Assembly: GCA_025354865.1 (NCBI GenBank)
Contig: JANXMB010000019.1
Location: forward strand, 1-51,852
Length of the DNA stretch: 51,852 nt
Reading direction: 5' to 3'
From: Acetobacteraceae bacterium
GTDB lineage: Bacteria; Pseudomonadota; Alphaproteobacteria; Acetobacterales; Acetobacteraceae
Shown: positions 35,801 to 43,255 of the stretch, piece after piece
How the letters are laid out: each line of letters starts with the position of its first letter
Position numbering within the stretch: position 1 is the first letter of the stretch
The notes under the pieces: model-generated
What the model was told of the DNA's origin: nothing
Database searches by the model: none
Seen by the model: the letters and a program-made list of their open reading frames with translations, nothing else
Made by a program: the position numbers and the translations under genes

Positions 35801-38548
35801 CGCCGCCCGAACCAAGGCCGCCGCGCCGGCTTCGGCACTGTCCAGCGCCGCCGACCCACGGGCGCACAGCAATTTCGGCACATGGTGGATATGTGCGGCG
35901 ATTTCCGTCGCCCGCAGCACCAGATCGTATTCCCCCTGCGCCAGCAGCTCGGCCGGGGTCGGCGCCAGTGCGGCCAGCAGCGACGAGCGCATGGTCCAGG
36001 GACGGCCGATATAGTTGGTGGATAGCAGCAGATCGGGGGAAAAATCGGGCTTGAAAAAGGGTTCCCGCTCCCGCGAGGCGGGGCTGATGCGGGATTCGTC
36101 GGCATAAATCAGATCGGCGGACGGCCGCAGCAGCCCGGCCATCGCCAGTTCCAACAGCGCATCCGCACCGAGTTCGTCGCCCGGCGATAGCAACACCGTC
36201 GTGGCATCGCTGGCCGACAACGGCTGCGACCACGCTGCGTCGTCGCCGGTCGTGATCGACACCTGCGACGACAGCTCCGCATCGAAATCTAGCAGCACGG
36301 CGTCGATGTCCGCCCGCCCGGCCGGATCGGCCAACAGCACGGTCAGATGCCAAGCGCGGAAACATTGCAGCCGCAGACTGTTCAACGTCGTCGCCAGCAA
36401 CGCCGGATCGACCAGCCCGTCCTGGCGCAAATACAGCGCGAAACGCGGCGGCATGCCGGTGCCGATCAGATCGGTCAGCAGCGCATCGGTCAGATCGGAT
36501 TCAACCCGCGCGATGCGGCGTCGGATCGACCCGAAATCGTCGAGTTCCTCGGCCTTCTTCACCTGAATGGCGAAGACCTGCCTCATTTCATTGCCATTTT
36601 TCGCTCGGATATCGATCCGAACTTCGTGCGTGCCATCCCGCAGGCTACGCGGCGGACAGTGGAAAGCGTAGCCGCTGCGGATCGCGTTGTCCCAATCCGG
36701 GAACGCGGCGCCGACGTCTTGGCGCGCAAGGCCGTAATGCGCCTCCCCCAAGCGTTGGCCGCCGAGAAACACCTCCATGCTCGCGACGCCGGACCGGGCA
36801 AGCACCCAGCCTTCGATCGTCAGCCGACCGGTGACGATGGCGGTGGCGATGCCGTTATCGACGCCGGGGCTGTCGAGTTGGAAATTGAATTCGTCCTGCC
36901 CGGGCGCTTCGATCGCCGGCGCGGGCGGTTCGATCCGAACGAGCGGCGGCAGCAACGTGACGATCGGGAAGGAGTCGTCTTTTTCCTCGCCCTGCCCGGT
37001 CCGCACCAGCAGGCGGACATTGTGCTCCCCGTCGGTGAGTTCGAGCACCCGGCGATCGAACACGAAGCCGGCATAGGGGGCGGCAGCGATTTCGGCGAAT
37101 TGCCGCCCGACATCGGGCCGTTCGTGGCCGTGATCGGCTTCGCCGACCAGGGTGCCGTCGAGATAGATGAAGATCGACGCGATATCGCCCGCGCTGACCG
37201 CCCAGCCCGAGACGGTCAGAAAACCGTCCATGGTCAGGGCGACGGAATCGCAGAACATATGGATGTCGTGGCGGGGCGCGGGCGGCGGCGCGGTTTCGAC
37301 GATCGGGGCGATCGGGGCGCCCGGCACAGCGCCGCCAGCGAGCATCCCGCCGCCAACCATCCCACCGGCAACCATCCCGCCGACCATCCCACCGGGGAAC
37401 AAGCCGCCCGGCAAAGGGTCGGTGGCGATGCGGAAATCGGCGGTGATGCGGTACGACGGTTCCCGCTGCATCAGATTGAAACCGCCGCCCGAAGGCGCAA
37501 ACCCGGCGGGCGGAGCGGCGGGCTGGGCGGCCGAGGCCGGTATCGCGGCACCCGGCACAGACCGCAGCGACCGCCCCGGCAGACGCTCCAGCGGTACCAC
37601 CGTCTCGTGCGAAAATCCCATCAACCCGATCGCCTGCGCTCGGATCGTGCTGGCGTGGCGGTGTTCCTCGCCCAATTGCACCGTCAGGCTGAAGCCGGAG
37701 GTCCGGGCGTTGGGATAGGCCGGATAAACCCCGGCCACGTCGTCGCGCACGCCGCCAAGCCGAGCGGCGGAGATGCGTTCGTCGTCGGCGAAGATCTGGA
37801 CGGTGACGAGGGTGGTCAGGGCGATAGCCCAGCCATGGATTTGCAGATTGCCTTCGCCATCGAGCGCGGCGCGTTCGACATAGACCAGGACCGGCGGGCG
37901 GATGCCGGCGCTGGTCATCGCGTTCTGGGTCGGGCCGGCGGTCAGACGCACCGGAATCGGGCCGTGCGGATCGACCGCGAAGTCGAAGGCTTCTTCGAAA
38001 ATATCGCCATCGGCGGTGCGGGCAACGATGATGGGCGCGCACCGGGCGGCGGCATTGGCATGCAGCCGCGGCAGGTTGAAATGGAACGCGCGCTGGCGGG
38101 CGCGGGTGCCGTCCGGCAGGGACGCCGGGGCGGCATGATCGGGATCGCCGTATTGGGCGATGCTCACGACCTCCCCATCGACATGCAGGGCGATCTCCTC
38201 GGCCGGGGAGGTCGAGACGACCCGCCCCTTGATCGTCATGTCGAAGCGGCCGTGGATGAACCCGGCGGACACGCCTGGATCGACCTCGATCGCGACGATT
38301 GTCTGCGGGGGAACGGGGGTCTGCGGGGGAACGGGCGACCCAGCATCGGGCGTATCGGCATCGGTCGGGTCGGCGACGGTGGCGAGGTCGGCATCCTCCG
38401 CCGCCCAGGCGGTATCGGCATCTTGCGCCGGCACCGCGAGGGCGGTGTGCAGCGACGCCAGCGTTACCGGCGCGGGGAGGCCGGTTTCGGCCGCTTCGTT
38501 CGCGGCGGCGGCCGTCTTACGCGACGTTTTCCGGGGCTCGCGGCTCAT
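32801..38548 (-). CDS. 1915-residue multidomain protein: beta-sandwich modules, GT2, GT9 and CysQ-like phosphatase
   Basis: One open frame. Residues 1-85: basic, then acidic/Pro-rich. Four beta-sandwich modules follow (about 85-200, 205-325, 428-535, 552-665); the last three share a GW near the start and an RxDV. A Gly/Met/Val linker is at 381-406. Residues 700-925 are GT2-like (DLIYADESR, FFKPDFSPDLLLS) and 944-1165 a full GT2 domain (VSIIIPTCAAHGY, LFLNDDIEF). GT9 heptosyltransferase-like: 1226-1575 (ILVVKLDHIGDFVTALPA, IHPGAGNITKQWP, YIGNDSGPKH, four Cys at 1542-1559). An Ala/Thr/Glu linker (1605-1660) leads to a CysQ-like phosphatase (1660-1912) with EEE 1725-1727, VDPLDGTREF 1743-1752 and MEWDTGAP 1867-1874. 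No signal peptide. Surface-glycan assembly is likely (inference). Internal initiation at Met1621 could also release the phosphatase. Confidence 0.85.
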   Translation of the reverse strand: MSREPRKTSRKTAAAANEAAETGLPAPVTLASLHTALAVPAQDADTAWAAEDADLATVADPTDADTPDAGSPVPPQTPVPPQTIVAIEVDPGVSAGFIHGRFDMTIKGRVVSTSPAEEIALHVDGEVVSIAQYGDPDHAAPASLPDGTRARQRAFHFNLPRLHANAAARCAPIIVARTADGDIFEEAFDFAVDPHGPIPVRLTAGPTQNAMTSAGIRPPVLVYVERAALDGEGNLQIHGWAIALTTLVTVQIFADDERISAARLGGVRDDVAGVYPAYPNARTSGFSLTVQLGEEHRHASTIRAQAIGLMGFSHETVVPLERLPGRSLRSVPGAAIPASAAQPAAPPAGFAPSGGGFNLMQREPSYRITADFRIATDPLPGGLFPGGMVGGMVAGGMVGGGMLAGGAVPGAPIAPIVETAPPPAPRHDIHMFCDSVALTMDGFLTVSGWAVSAGDIASIFIYLDGTLVGEADHGHERPDVGRQFAEIAAAPYAGFVFDRRVLELTDGEHNVRLLVRTGQGEEKDDSFPIVTLLPPLVRIEPPAPAIEAPGQDEFNFQLDSPGVDNGIATAIVTGRLTIEGWVLARSGVASMEVFLGGQRLGEAHYGLARQDVGAAFPDWDNAIRSGYAFHCPPRSLRDGTHEVRIDIRAKNGNEMRQVFAIQVKKAEELDDFGSIRRRIARVESDLTDALLTDLIGTGMPPRFALYLRQDGLVDPALLATTLNSLRLQCFRAWHLTVLLADPAGRADIDAVLLDFDAELSSQVSITTGDDAAWSQPLSASDATTVLLSPGDELGADALLELAMAGLLRPSADLIYADESRISPASREREPFFKPDFSPDLLLSTNYIGRPWTMRSSLLAALAPTPAELLAQGEYDLVLRATEIAAHIHHVPKLLCARGSAALDSAEAGAAALVRAAERRDTVAEILPGAVEGTWRFRRAVPVKGKVSIIIPTCAAHGYVETCLDTLRAKTSYPDYEIIVIDNIPDSQMAWKIWLQQHADKIVDMPHAFNWSRFNNAAVDVADGEFLLFLNDDIEFWQEDWLDVLMESAQRPEVGIVGPQLLYPDRKVQHAGMFLANNGIGRHAFRFAAADEPGYFGLALTQRNVMAVTGACMLVRHDLFDSLGRFDEAHEIVNNDLDYCLRSHKAGYLTVYTPHATLIHHELASRERLKDVYNLTHFNNHWKTQFAAGDPYFNPNLSRHADDFRPDDEVTECVHAGHPLFRTDDIQRILVVKLDHIGDFVTALPAIRKLKHLFPHAKIDVLAGPASRAFATLEPAIDDFIEFSFFHARSQLGERELTAEDLAELRGRLQPHRYDLAVDLRKHLSTRDILRQTGARFLAGFDYMGQFPFLDIALEWDGDKTLQRKRAHVVDDLLSLIAAIGAATESDRALMRPSPEPMLLADMPAPIQALFDKPVVAIHPGAGNITKQWPEEHFSALIDLLIEKNDVSVLLVGGPDEVPIADALMESVLHPECVGSMAGQTSLVALPKLLAACVLYIGNDSGPKHIAAAMGLPTIGIHSGVVDASEWGPVGDRAVALRRNMTCSPCYLAVAADCPRNLGCLRGLEVNQVHALAETMLARPIAAPLRVASIEPVFRAATDAVLELPIEAAPEATADAGPTPEMADAATEAADAAAETATAATADPATDQTPETVTSEAPTRTDTALLELAADLALQAAVAILKIRAKGFKVKRKKDRSVVTEADRAAEALIVAGLRTACPDIPVIAEEEIAGGRIEIAAGAFWLVDPLDGTREFTSGSDDFAVNIGLVRDGRVVLGVVGVPATGELFGGIVGQGAWKRVGGVQTEIRTRAVPDAGATVVASRHHGAGPELDAFLADRTVAEIRSYGSSLKFCRVAEGIADLYPRFGRTMEWDTGAPQAVLEAAGGSVRNTDGTPLRYGKPGWENPHFICSGTPPSEA
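37341..37394. repeat. Short tandem repeat coding for the Gly/Met linker
   Basis: Four units built on ACCATCCCNCCG (15, 15, 12 and 12 bases) in frame inside the giant fusion gene. On the coding strand they give the GGMV-type linker at residues 385-402. Replication slippage could change its length without shifting frame. Confidence 0.75.
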
Positions 38549-38590
38549 ACATGACCTGCCATGCGGCGGTTTGCGCCAAACCCGACCGAA

Positions 38591-38613
38591 CCCGCCGCGA
38601 TTCCTTCGGCGGG
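38591..38613 (-). terminator. Hairpin between the EGR-repeat gene and the fusion gene
   Basis: CCCGCCG (38591-38597) pairs with CGGCGGG (38607-38613), 9-base loop, in the 78-bp gap. No T run. It could attenuate the downstream fusion gene rather than fully terminate. Confidence 0.35.
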
Positions 38614-38626
38614 ACCGCCCCCCCGG

Positions 38627-39022
38627 CTACATGCCATAAGGCATACGCCCTTCGCGGTAGCCGTCTTCGTCGAAATGCGCTTGCGCCGACGGCAGGATAC
38701 CGCGGCGGACGCTATCGGCGACATCCGGATTTTGGGTGAGGTACCAACGCTCGTCCACTTTCATCGCGAACGGCAGCCGGCCTTCGAAATACCCGTCTTC
38801 GACGAAATGGTGCTGCGCCGATTTGATCGAGCCTTCCCGCACCGCTTTGGCGATATCTTCGTACGTCCGCAGATACCAATCCTCGTCCACTTCGGTGCCC
38901 GCGATCATCTTTTTCAGCAGCCGCACGAACTCCTCGTACGATACGTTCACCCGCAACTCGCTGCGGATGGTGGAAATTTCGACGGAACGGCGGATCAGGT
39001 CGAAAGGGGGAAGGTATTTCAC
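38627..39022 (-). CDS. Small EGR-repeat protein beside the glycosyltransferase fusion
   Basis: 131 residues from GTG 39022, with TGGAG seven bases upstream; the in-frame ATG at 39094 adds unrelated sequence. After a charged helical start, two repeats of about 40 residues follow: residues 45-83 (DEDWYL...HHFVEDGYFEGRLP) and 88-128 (DERWYLTQNPDV...AHFDEDGYREGRMP). The WYLxxNPDV and HFxxxGxxEGR pattern recurs in large glycosyltransferases and in the PhyH-like protein at 20862. Function is unknown; the position suggests a scaffold or adaptor for surface-glycan enzymes (inference). It is divergent from hldE by 173 bp and 78 bp upstream of the fusion gene. Confidence 0.7.
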   Translation of the reverse strand: MKYLPPFDLIRRSVEISTIRSELRVNVSYEEFVRLLKKMIAGTEVDEDWYLRTYEDIAKAVREGSIKSAQHHFVEDGYFEGRLPFAMKVDERWYLTQNPDVADSVRRGILPSAQAHFDEDGYREGRMPYGM

Positions 39023-39195
39023 GATTGCTCCAGGCGGCCGGACGCGATGGTATTCCGGGGCGACACAGGCCCCGAACAAGCCCAAGCAATACAAGCAACA
39101 GCCCCGGATTGGAACAGCCGCACGCGCATTTTTTACCGATGCGGCGCGCCGCCCGGGGTGCTATCGGGCATCGCGGCAATAGGGAAGCAGGCCTT

Positions 39196-40689
39196 ATGAC
39201 GGGCAATGGGCAGCAGCACGGCGATACCGAACTCGCCGGCATCGTTCGACATTTCACCCAGGCGCGGGTGCTGGTCGTCGGCGACGCGATTTTGGACCTC
39301 TATGTCGTCGGCGCCGTGTCCCGCCTGTCGCCCGAGGCCCCCATCCCGGTACTGCGTCCCGACAAACGGCGATCCACTTTGGGCGGATCGGCCAATGTCG
39401 CGTTGAACATCGCGACCCTGGGCGGGCATGCCATCCTGGTCGGGGTGGTCGGCGCCGACGAAGCCGGGGCGGAAATGGCTCGCCTGCTGTCGCTGTCCCC
39501 CGGCACCGAATCCGCTCTCGTGGTGGCCGCGAACCGCCCAACCACCGCCAAAACCCGTTTCATGGCCGGGTCGCATCAATTGTTGCGCCTCGATGAGGAA
39601 GTGACGACCCCCCTCGCCCCCGAAACCGTCGCGGCGGTGTTGGCGCAGATCGAAGCCGCGCTGCCGCGCTGCGACATTGTCGTGCTGTCGGACTATGCCA
39701 AGGGCGTGCTGTGCGACGATGTGCTGCAACCGGCCCTGGCGATGGCTGCTGCGGCTGGCAAGACCGTCATAGCCGACCCCAAGCGCGCCGATTTCAGCGC
39801 CTATCGCGGCGCCACCATCCTGACCCCGAACGAACACGAAGTCCGCGCCGCCACCCGGATCGGGGTCGAACACGATGCGGAAGCCGATCGCGCCGGGCGC
39901 GAGGCCCTTGCCGCAACCGGCGGCCAGGCGGTGCTCGTCACCCGCTCCGCCAAGGGTTTAACCTTGGTCCGTAAGGATATGGAAGCACTGCATTTTCCAA
40001 CCCGAGCGCGGGAGGTTGCGGATGTGTCGGGTGCGGGGGATACGTTGGTCGCCGCCCTCGCCGTCGCGCTCGGCGCCGGGGCTTCGCTGCCCGATGCCGC
40101 CCGGCTGGCCAACGCCACCGCCGGGCTCTCGGTCGCCAAACAGGGCACCGCCACCGTGGCGCGGCACGAATTGCTGGGCGCGCTGCATATGCGCGACCTC
40201 GCAGCGACGGACAGCAAAGTGGCGACCTTGGAACAGGCGATGACCCAGTGCGAGGCATGGCACGGCATGGGGCTGCGGGTCGGTTTTGCCAATGGCTGCT
40301 TCGACCTGATCCACCCCGGCCATGTCCGCCTGCTGGCGCAAGCCCGCGCCGCCTGCGATCGGTTGGTGGTGGCGCTGAACACCGATGCCTCGGTCAAGCG
40401 GCTGAAAGGCCCCAACCGGCCGCTGCAAAACGAAACCGCGCGCGGCATTGTGATGGCGTCGATGGCGCCGGTCGATTTGGTGATCCTGTTCGATGAGGAC
40501 ACCCCACTGGAAGCCATCCAGGCGCTGAAGCCGGATGTGCTGGTCAAAGGCGCGGATTACACCGTCGAGCAGGTGGTCGGCGCCGATCTGGTGCAGGGCT
40601 GGGGCGGCCGAGTGGTGCTGGCGACGCTGGAAGAAGGCCATAGCACCACCGGCACCATCCGCCGCATGGCCACGCCGGAACGCGCCTGA
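39196..40689 (+). CDS. hldE: Bifunctional heptose 7-phosphate kinase / heptose 1-phosphate adenylyltransferase
   Basis: 497 residues. The PfkB/ribokinase domain (about 20-325) has VLVVGDAILDLYVVG, GGSANVALN and the catalytic GAGDT at 279-283. The nucleotidyltransferase domain (about 360-497) has GFANGCFDLIHPGH with the HxGH motif at 373-376. It makes ADP-D-glycero-beta-D-manno-heptose, the sugar donor for LPS heptosyltransferases (hldE/rfaE). Its divergent position beside the fusion protein with a GT9 domain fits a common pathway. AGGGAAGCAGG lies upstream of ATG 39196. hldD, gmhA and gmhB are not in the window. Confidence 0.96.
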   Translation: MTGNGQQHGDTELAGIVRHFTQARVLVVGDAILDLYVVGAVSRLSPEAPIPVLRPDKRRSTLGGSANVALNIATLGGHAILVGVVGADEAGAEMARLLSLSPGTESALVVAANRPTTAKTRFMAGSHQLLRLDEEVTTPLAPETVAAVLAQIEAALPRCDIVVLSDYAKGVLCDDVLQPALAMAAAAGKTVIADPKRADFSAYRGATILTPNEHEVRAATRIGVEHDAEADRAGREALAATGGQAVLVTRSAKGLTLVRKDMEALHFPTRAREVADVSGAGDTLVAALAVALGAGASLPDAARLANATAGLSVAKQGTATVARHELLGALHMRDLAATDSKVATLEQAMTQCEAWHGMGLRVGFANGCFDLIHPGHVRLLAQARAACDRLVVALNTDASVKRLKGPNRPLQNETARGIVMASMAPVDLVILFDEDTPLEAIQALKPDVLVKGADYTVEQVVGADLVQGWGGRVVLATLEEGHSTTGTIRRMATPERA

Positions 40690-40733
40690 CCGGCGGCCTG
40701 GTTCGGTTGTCGCCGCCGTCGCGCTGTGCTTAC

Positions 40734-40747
40734 CTACCGGTCGGTAG
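40734..40747. promoter_or_regulatory. TetR-type palindromic operator candidate
   Basis: CTACCG-GT-CGGTAG, inverted arms of six bases with a two-base centre, 23 bases before the start of the Baeyer-Villiger gene. The sequence resembles operators of TetR/AcrR regulators. No tetR gene is next to it. Confidence 0.55.
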
Positions 40748-40770
40748 CAAACACGCGGGAGCGTTAGGAA

Positions 40771-42411
40771 ATGTCCGAGGCCATGGAACGCAGCGCCGCC
40801 GCAGGGGCGCGCACGACCGATTTCGATGCCATCGTCGTGGGCGGCGGCTTAGGCGGGCTGTATGCGCTGCACCGGTTGCGCCGCCTCGGTCTGAAGGCCC
40901 GCGCGTTCGAGGCCGGCAGCGGCGTCGGCGGCACCTGGTTCTGGAACCGCTATCCCGGCGCGCGCTGCGATGTCGAGAGCCTGGAATACTCCTACGCCTT
41001 CGACAACGATCTGCAACAGGAATGGCATTGGCCGGAACGCTACGGCAACCAGTCGGAAATATTGCAGTATATTAACCACGTCGCCGACCGTTTCGACCTC
41101 CGCAAAGACGTGCAACTGAACACCCGCGTCACGGCGGCGGATTTCGATCCCGGCCGCAATGTCTGGACGGTGAAAACCGACCGAGGCGACACCGTAACGG
41201 CCCCGTTCTGCATCATGGCGACGGGCAATCTGTCCACCCCGCGGGTGCCGAATTTCAAAGGCATCGAAGCCTTTAAGGGCAAATGGTACCACACCGGCCT
41301 ATGGCCGCACGAAGGGGTGGATTTCACCGGCCTGCGGGTCGGAATCATCGGCACCGGATCGTCCGGCGTGCAGTCCATCCCGATTATCGCCGCGCAGGCC
41401 AAGCACCTGACGGTGTTTCAACGCACCGCGAATTTCAGCCTCCCCGCCCGCAACACGCCGATGGATCCCGAGATCGAGGCGCAGCACAAAGCGCAATACA
41501 CCGAACGCCGGTTGGCGGCGTACGACACGCCCTTCGGTATCGCCGGCTTCCCGCCCCCCACCAAATCCGCGCTGGATGTCGCACCGGAGGAGCGCGAGGC
41601 CCAGTACGAAGCCAAATGGGCCGAGGGCGGCAGCATCAGCTTCTTGTATTCCTATACCGATATCCTGGTGAACAAGGCGTCGAACGACACCGCGTCGGAA
41701 TTCGTTCGCAACAAAATCCGAGCGATGGTGAAAGACCCGGTCACCGCCGAATTGCTGGCGCCGAAGGACCATCCGATCGGCACCAAGCGCCTGTGCCTCG
41801 ATACGAACTACTACGAGACCTACAACCGCGATAACGTCACCCTCGTGAATGCTCGGGAAACCCCGATCGAGGGCCTGACAGCGAAAGGCGTGCGCACCAG
41901 CGCGGCCGAATACGAATTCGACGCCATCGTGTTCGCCACCGGCTTCGATGCGATGACCGGCGCGTTGAAGGAGATCGACATCCGCGTCGGCAATGGACCG
42001 ACCCTGGCGGAGAAATGGGACGGCGGGCCGACGACGTATCTCGGTCTGATGGTCGCGGGGTTCCCCAACATGTTCACCATCACCGGGCCGGGCAGCCCGT
42101 CGGTGAAAACCCAGATGATCGTGGCAATCGAGCAGCACATGGACTGGATCGCCGACTGCCTGTCCGCCATGCGCGCCCGTGGCATGACCCGGATCGAGCC
42201 GACGGTCGATGCCGAACGGAACTGGGTCCAGCACGTCAACGATGTCGCCGATAGCACGCTGTACCCGCTGGCGAATTCCTGGTACGTGGGGGCGAATATC
42301 CCGGGCAAGCCGCGCGTGTTCATGCCGTATGTCGGCGGCTTCGCCGGCTACAAGAAGCGCTGCGACGCGGTGGCGGCGAACGATTACGAGGGTTTTGCCA
42401 TATCGCGGTAG
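40771..42411 (+). CDS. Flavin-containing (Baeyer-Villiger type) monooxygenase
   Basis: 546 residues. FAD Rossmann motif GGGLGG at 24-29, then GVGGTWFWNRYPGARCD as in cyclohexanone monooxygenases. The Baeyer-Villiger fingerprint FxGxxxHxxxWP is complete: F168KGKWYHTGLWP179. NADPH motif GTGSSG at 194-199. Such enzymes insert oxygen next to a ketone to give esters or lactones, or oxidise heteroatoms. TTAGGA lies upstream of the ATG. It stands alone after hldE, with a TetR-like palindrome in front, so induction by a ligand is likely. Substrate unknown. Confidence 0.93.
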   Translation: MSEAMERSAAAGARTTDFDAIVVGGGLGGLYALHRLRRLGLKARAFEAGSGVGGTWFWNRYPGARCDVESLEYSYAFDNDLQQEWHWPERYGNQSEILQYINHVADRFDLRKDVQLNTRVTAADFDPGRNVWTVKTDRGDTVTAPFCIMATGNLSTPRVPNFKGIEAFKGKWYHTGLWPHEGVDFTGLRVGIIGTGSSGVQSIPIIAAQAKHLTVFQRTANFSLPARNTPMDPEIEAQHKAQYTERRLAAYDTPFGIAGFPPPTKSALDVAPEEREAQYEAKWAEGGSISFLYSYTDILVNKASNDTASEFVRNKIRAMVKDPVTAELLAPKDHPIGTKRLCLDTNYYETYNRDNVTLVNARETPIEGLTAKGVRTSAAEYEFDAIVFATGFDAMTGALKEIDIRVGNGPTLAEKWDGGPTTYLGLMVAGFPNMFTITGPGSPSVKTQMIVAIEQHMDWIADCLSAMRARGMTRIEPTVDAERNWVQHVNDVADSTLYPLANSWYVGANIPGKPRVFMPYVGGFAGYKKRCDAVAANDYEGFAISR

Positions 42412-42416
42412 ACCCA

Positions 42417-42450
42417 GGTCCGATCGTGACCGGCCGGCTGGCATCGGACC
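42417..42450 (+). terminator. Hairpin after the monooxygenase gene
   Basis: GGTCCGAT (42417-42424) pairs with ATCGGACC (42443-42450); the loop contains CCGGCCGG. It begins 6 bases after the stop. No T run. Confidence 0.4.
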
Positions 42451-42599
42451 AGTGCGAAGGTGTGGACCGGCAGGACCTCGGTCCCCCTCGATCCGGTCTT
42501 TGCGACGGACCTATGAGGGACGGAACCCGCCGCCGGCAACGATTTCGGTGTTGCCCCAAGAAGGAGAAATCCCGGACAATACCCAGGAAAATCCGCGTG

Positions 42600-42675
42600 T
42601 GGTGAGCCCGGTGGGATTCGAACCCACGGCCCCAAGATTAAAAGTCTCGTGCTCTACCAACTGAGCTACAGGCTC
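42600..42675 (-). tRNA. tRNA-Lys (anticodon UUU)
   Basis: 76 bases including an encoded CCA. Acceptor arm GAGCCTG/CGGGCTC closes with one G-T pair; D arm GCTCAGTTGGTAGAGC; anticodon stem CGAGA/TCTTG with loop CTTTTAA (anticodon TTT at 42640-42642); T arm GTGGGTTCGAATCCCAC. All arms fold without insertion. It lies between the convergent monooxygenase gene and the cytosolic cyclophilin gene. Confidence 0.97.
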
Positions 42676-42752
42676 TCACGCGCGGAGGGCGTCTTGAACG
42701 CTACTCCGCCCTGCCGGTCAAGCGCTTACCGGCGGGCGAAGACGCATTGCTG

Positions 42753-43229
42753 CTATTTTTCGTCGGAGGCGAGAGCAACCTTTACGATCCGGTCGGGATC
42801 GGTCATGCCGCGCCCCTCGCCGCGCTTGAGCGCATCGATGTGTTCCATGCCGTCGGTCACCTTGCCCCAGATGGTGTATTGGCCGTTCAAGTGCGGCGCC
42901 GGGGCGAACATGATGTAGAACTGGCTGTTGGCGCTGTTCGGGTTGGCCGTGCGGGCGGCGCCGACGGTGCCGCGTTCGAATTTGTAGACCCGGCTGAACT
43001 CGGCGGTCAGGTCCGGCAGGTCGCTGCCGCCGGTGCCGGTGCCCGTGGGGTCGCCGCCCTGCGCCATGAACCCGTCGATCACCCGGTGAAACGGGGTGCC
43101 GTCGTAGAAGCCCTGGGCGGCCAGGGTTTTCACCCGCTCGACATGCAGGGGGGCGATTTCGGGCAGCAGTTCGATCGTCACACGACCGGACTTCAGGTCC
43201 ATGTAAAGGGTGTTTTCCGGCGCAGCCAT
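42753..43229 (-). CDS. Cytosolic cyclophilin-type peptidyl-prolyl isomerase
   Basis: 158 residues. FHRVIDGFMAQGGDPTGTGTGG (catalytic Arg, Phe, Gln region), NSANSQFYIMFAPAPHLNGQYTIWG and a TVGAAR block are all present, so the active site looks complete. No signal peptide, hence cytoplasmic. It accelerates cis-trans isomerisation before proline. ATG 43229 is chosen over an upstream TTG. A secreted paralogue lies 26 bases upstream in the same operon. Confidence 0.95.
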   Translation of the reverse strand: MAAPENTLYMDLKSGRVTIELLPEIAPLHVERVKTLAAQGFYDGTPFHRVIDGFMAQGGDPTGTGTGGSDLPDLTAEFSRVYKFERGTVGAARTANPNSANSQFYIMFAPAPHLNGQYTIWGKVTDGMEHIDALKRGEGRGMTDPDRIVKVALASDEK

Positions 43230-43255
43230 GGCGGGTTCCAATCGTAGAGGGATTA

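Noticed and set aside
36347-38554. 735-codon plus-strand open frame opposite the glycosyltransferase fusion
   Set aside because: No recognisable domain; composition (His/Arg/Gly/Asp rich) is that of an antisense shadow of a GC-rich gene. The minus-strand protein has clear domains over the same span.
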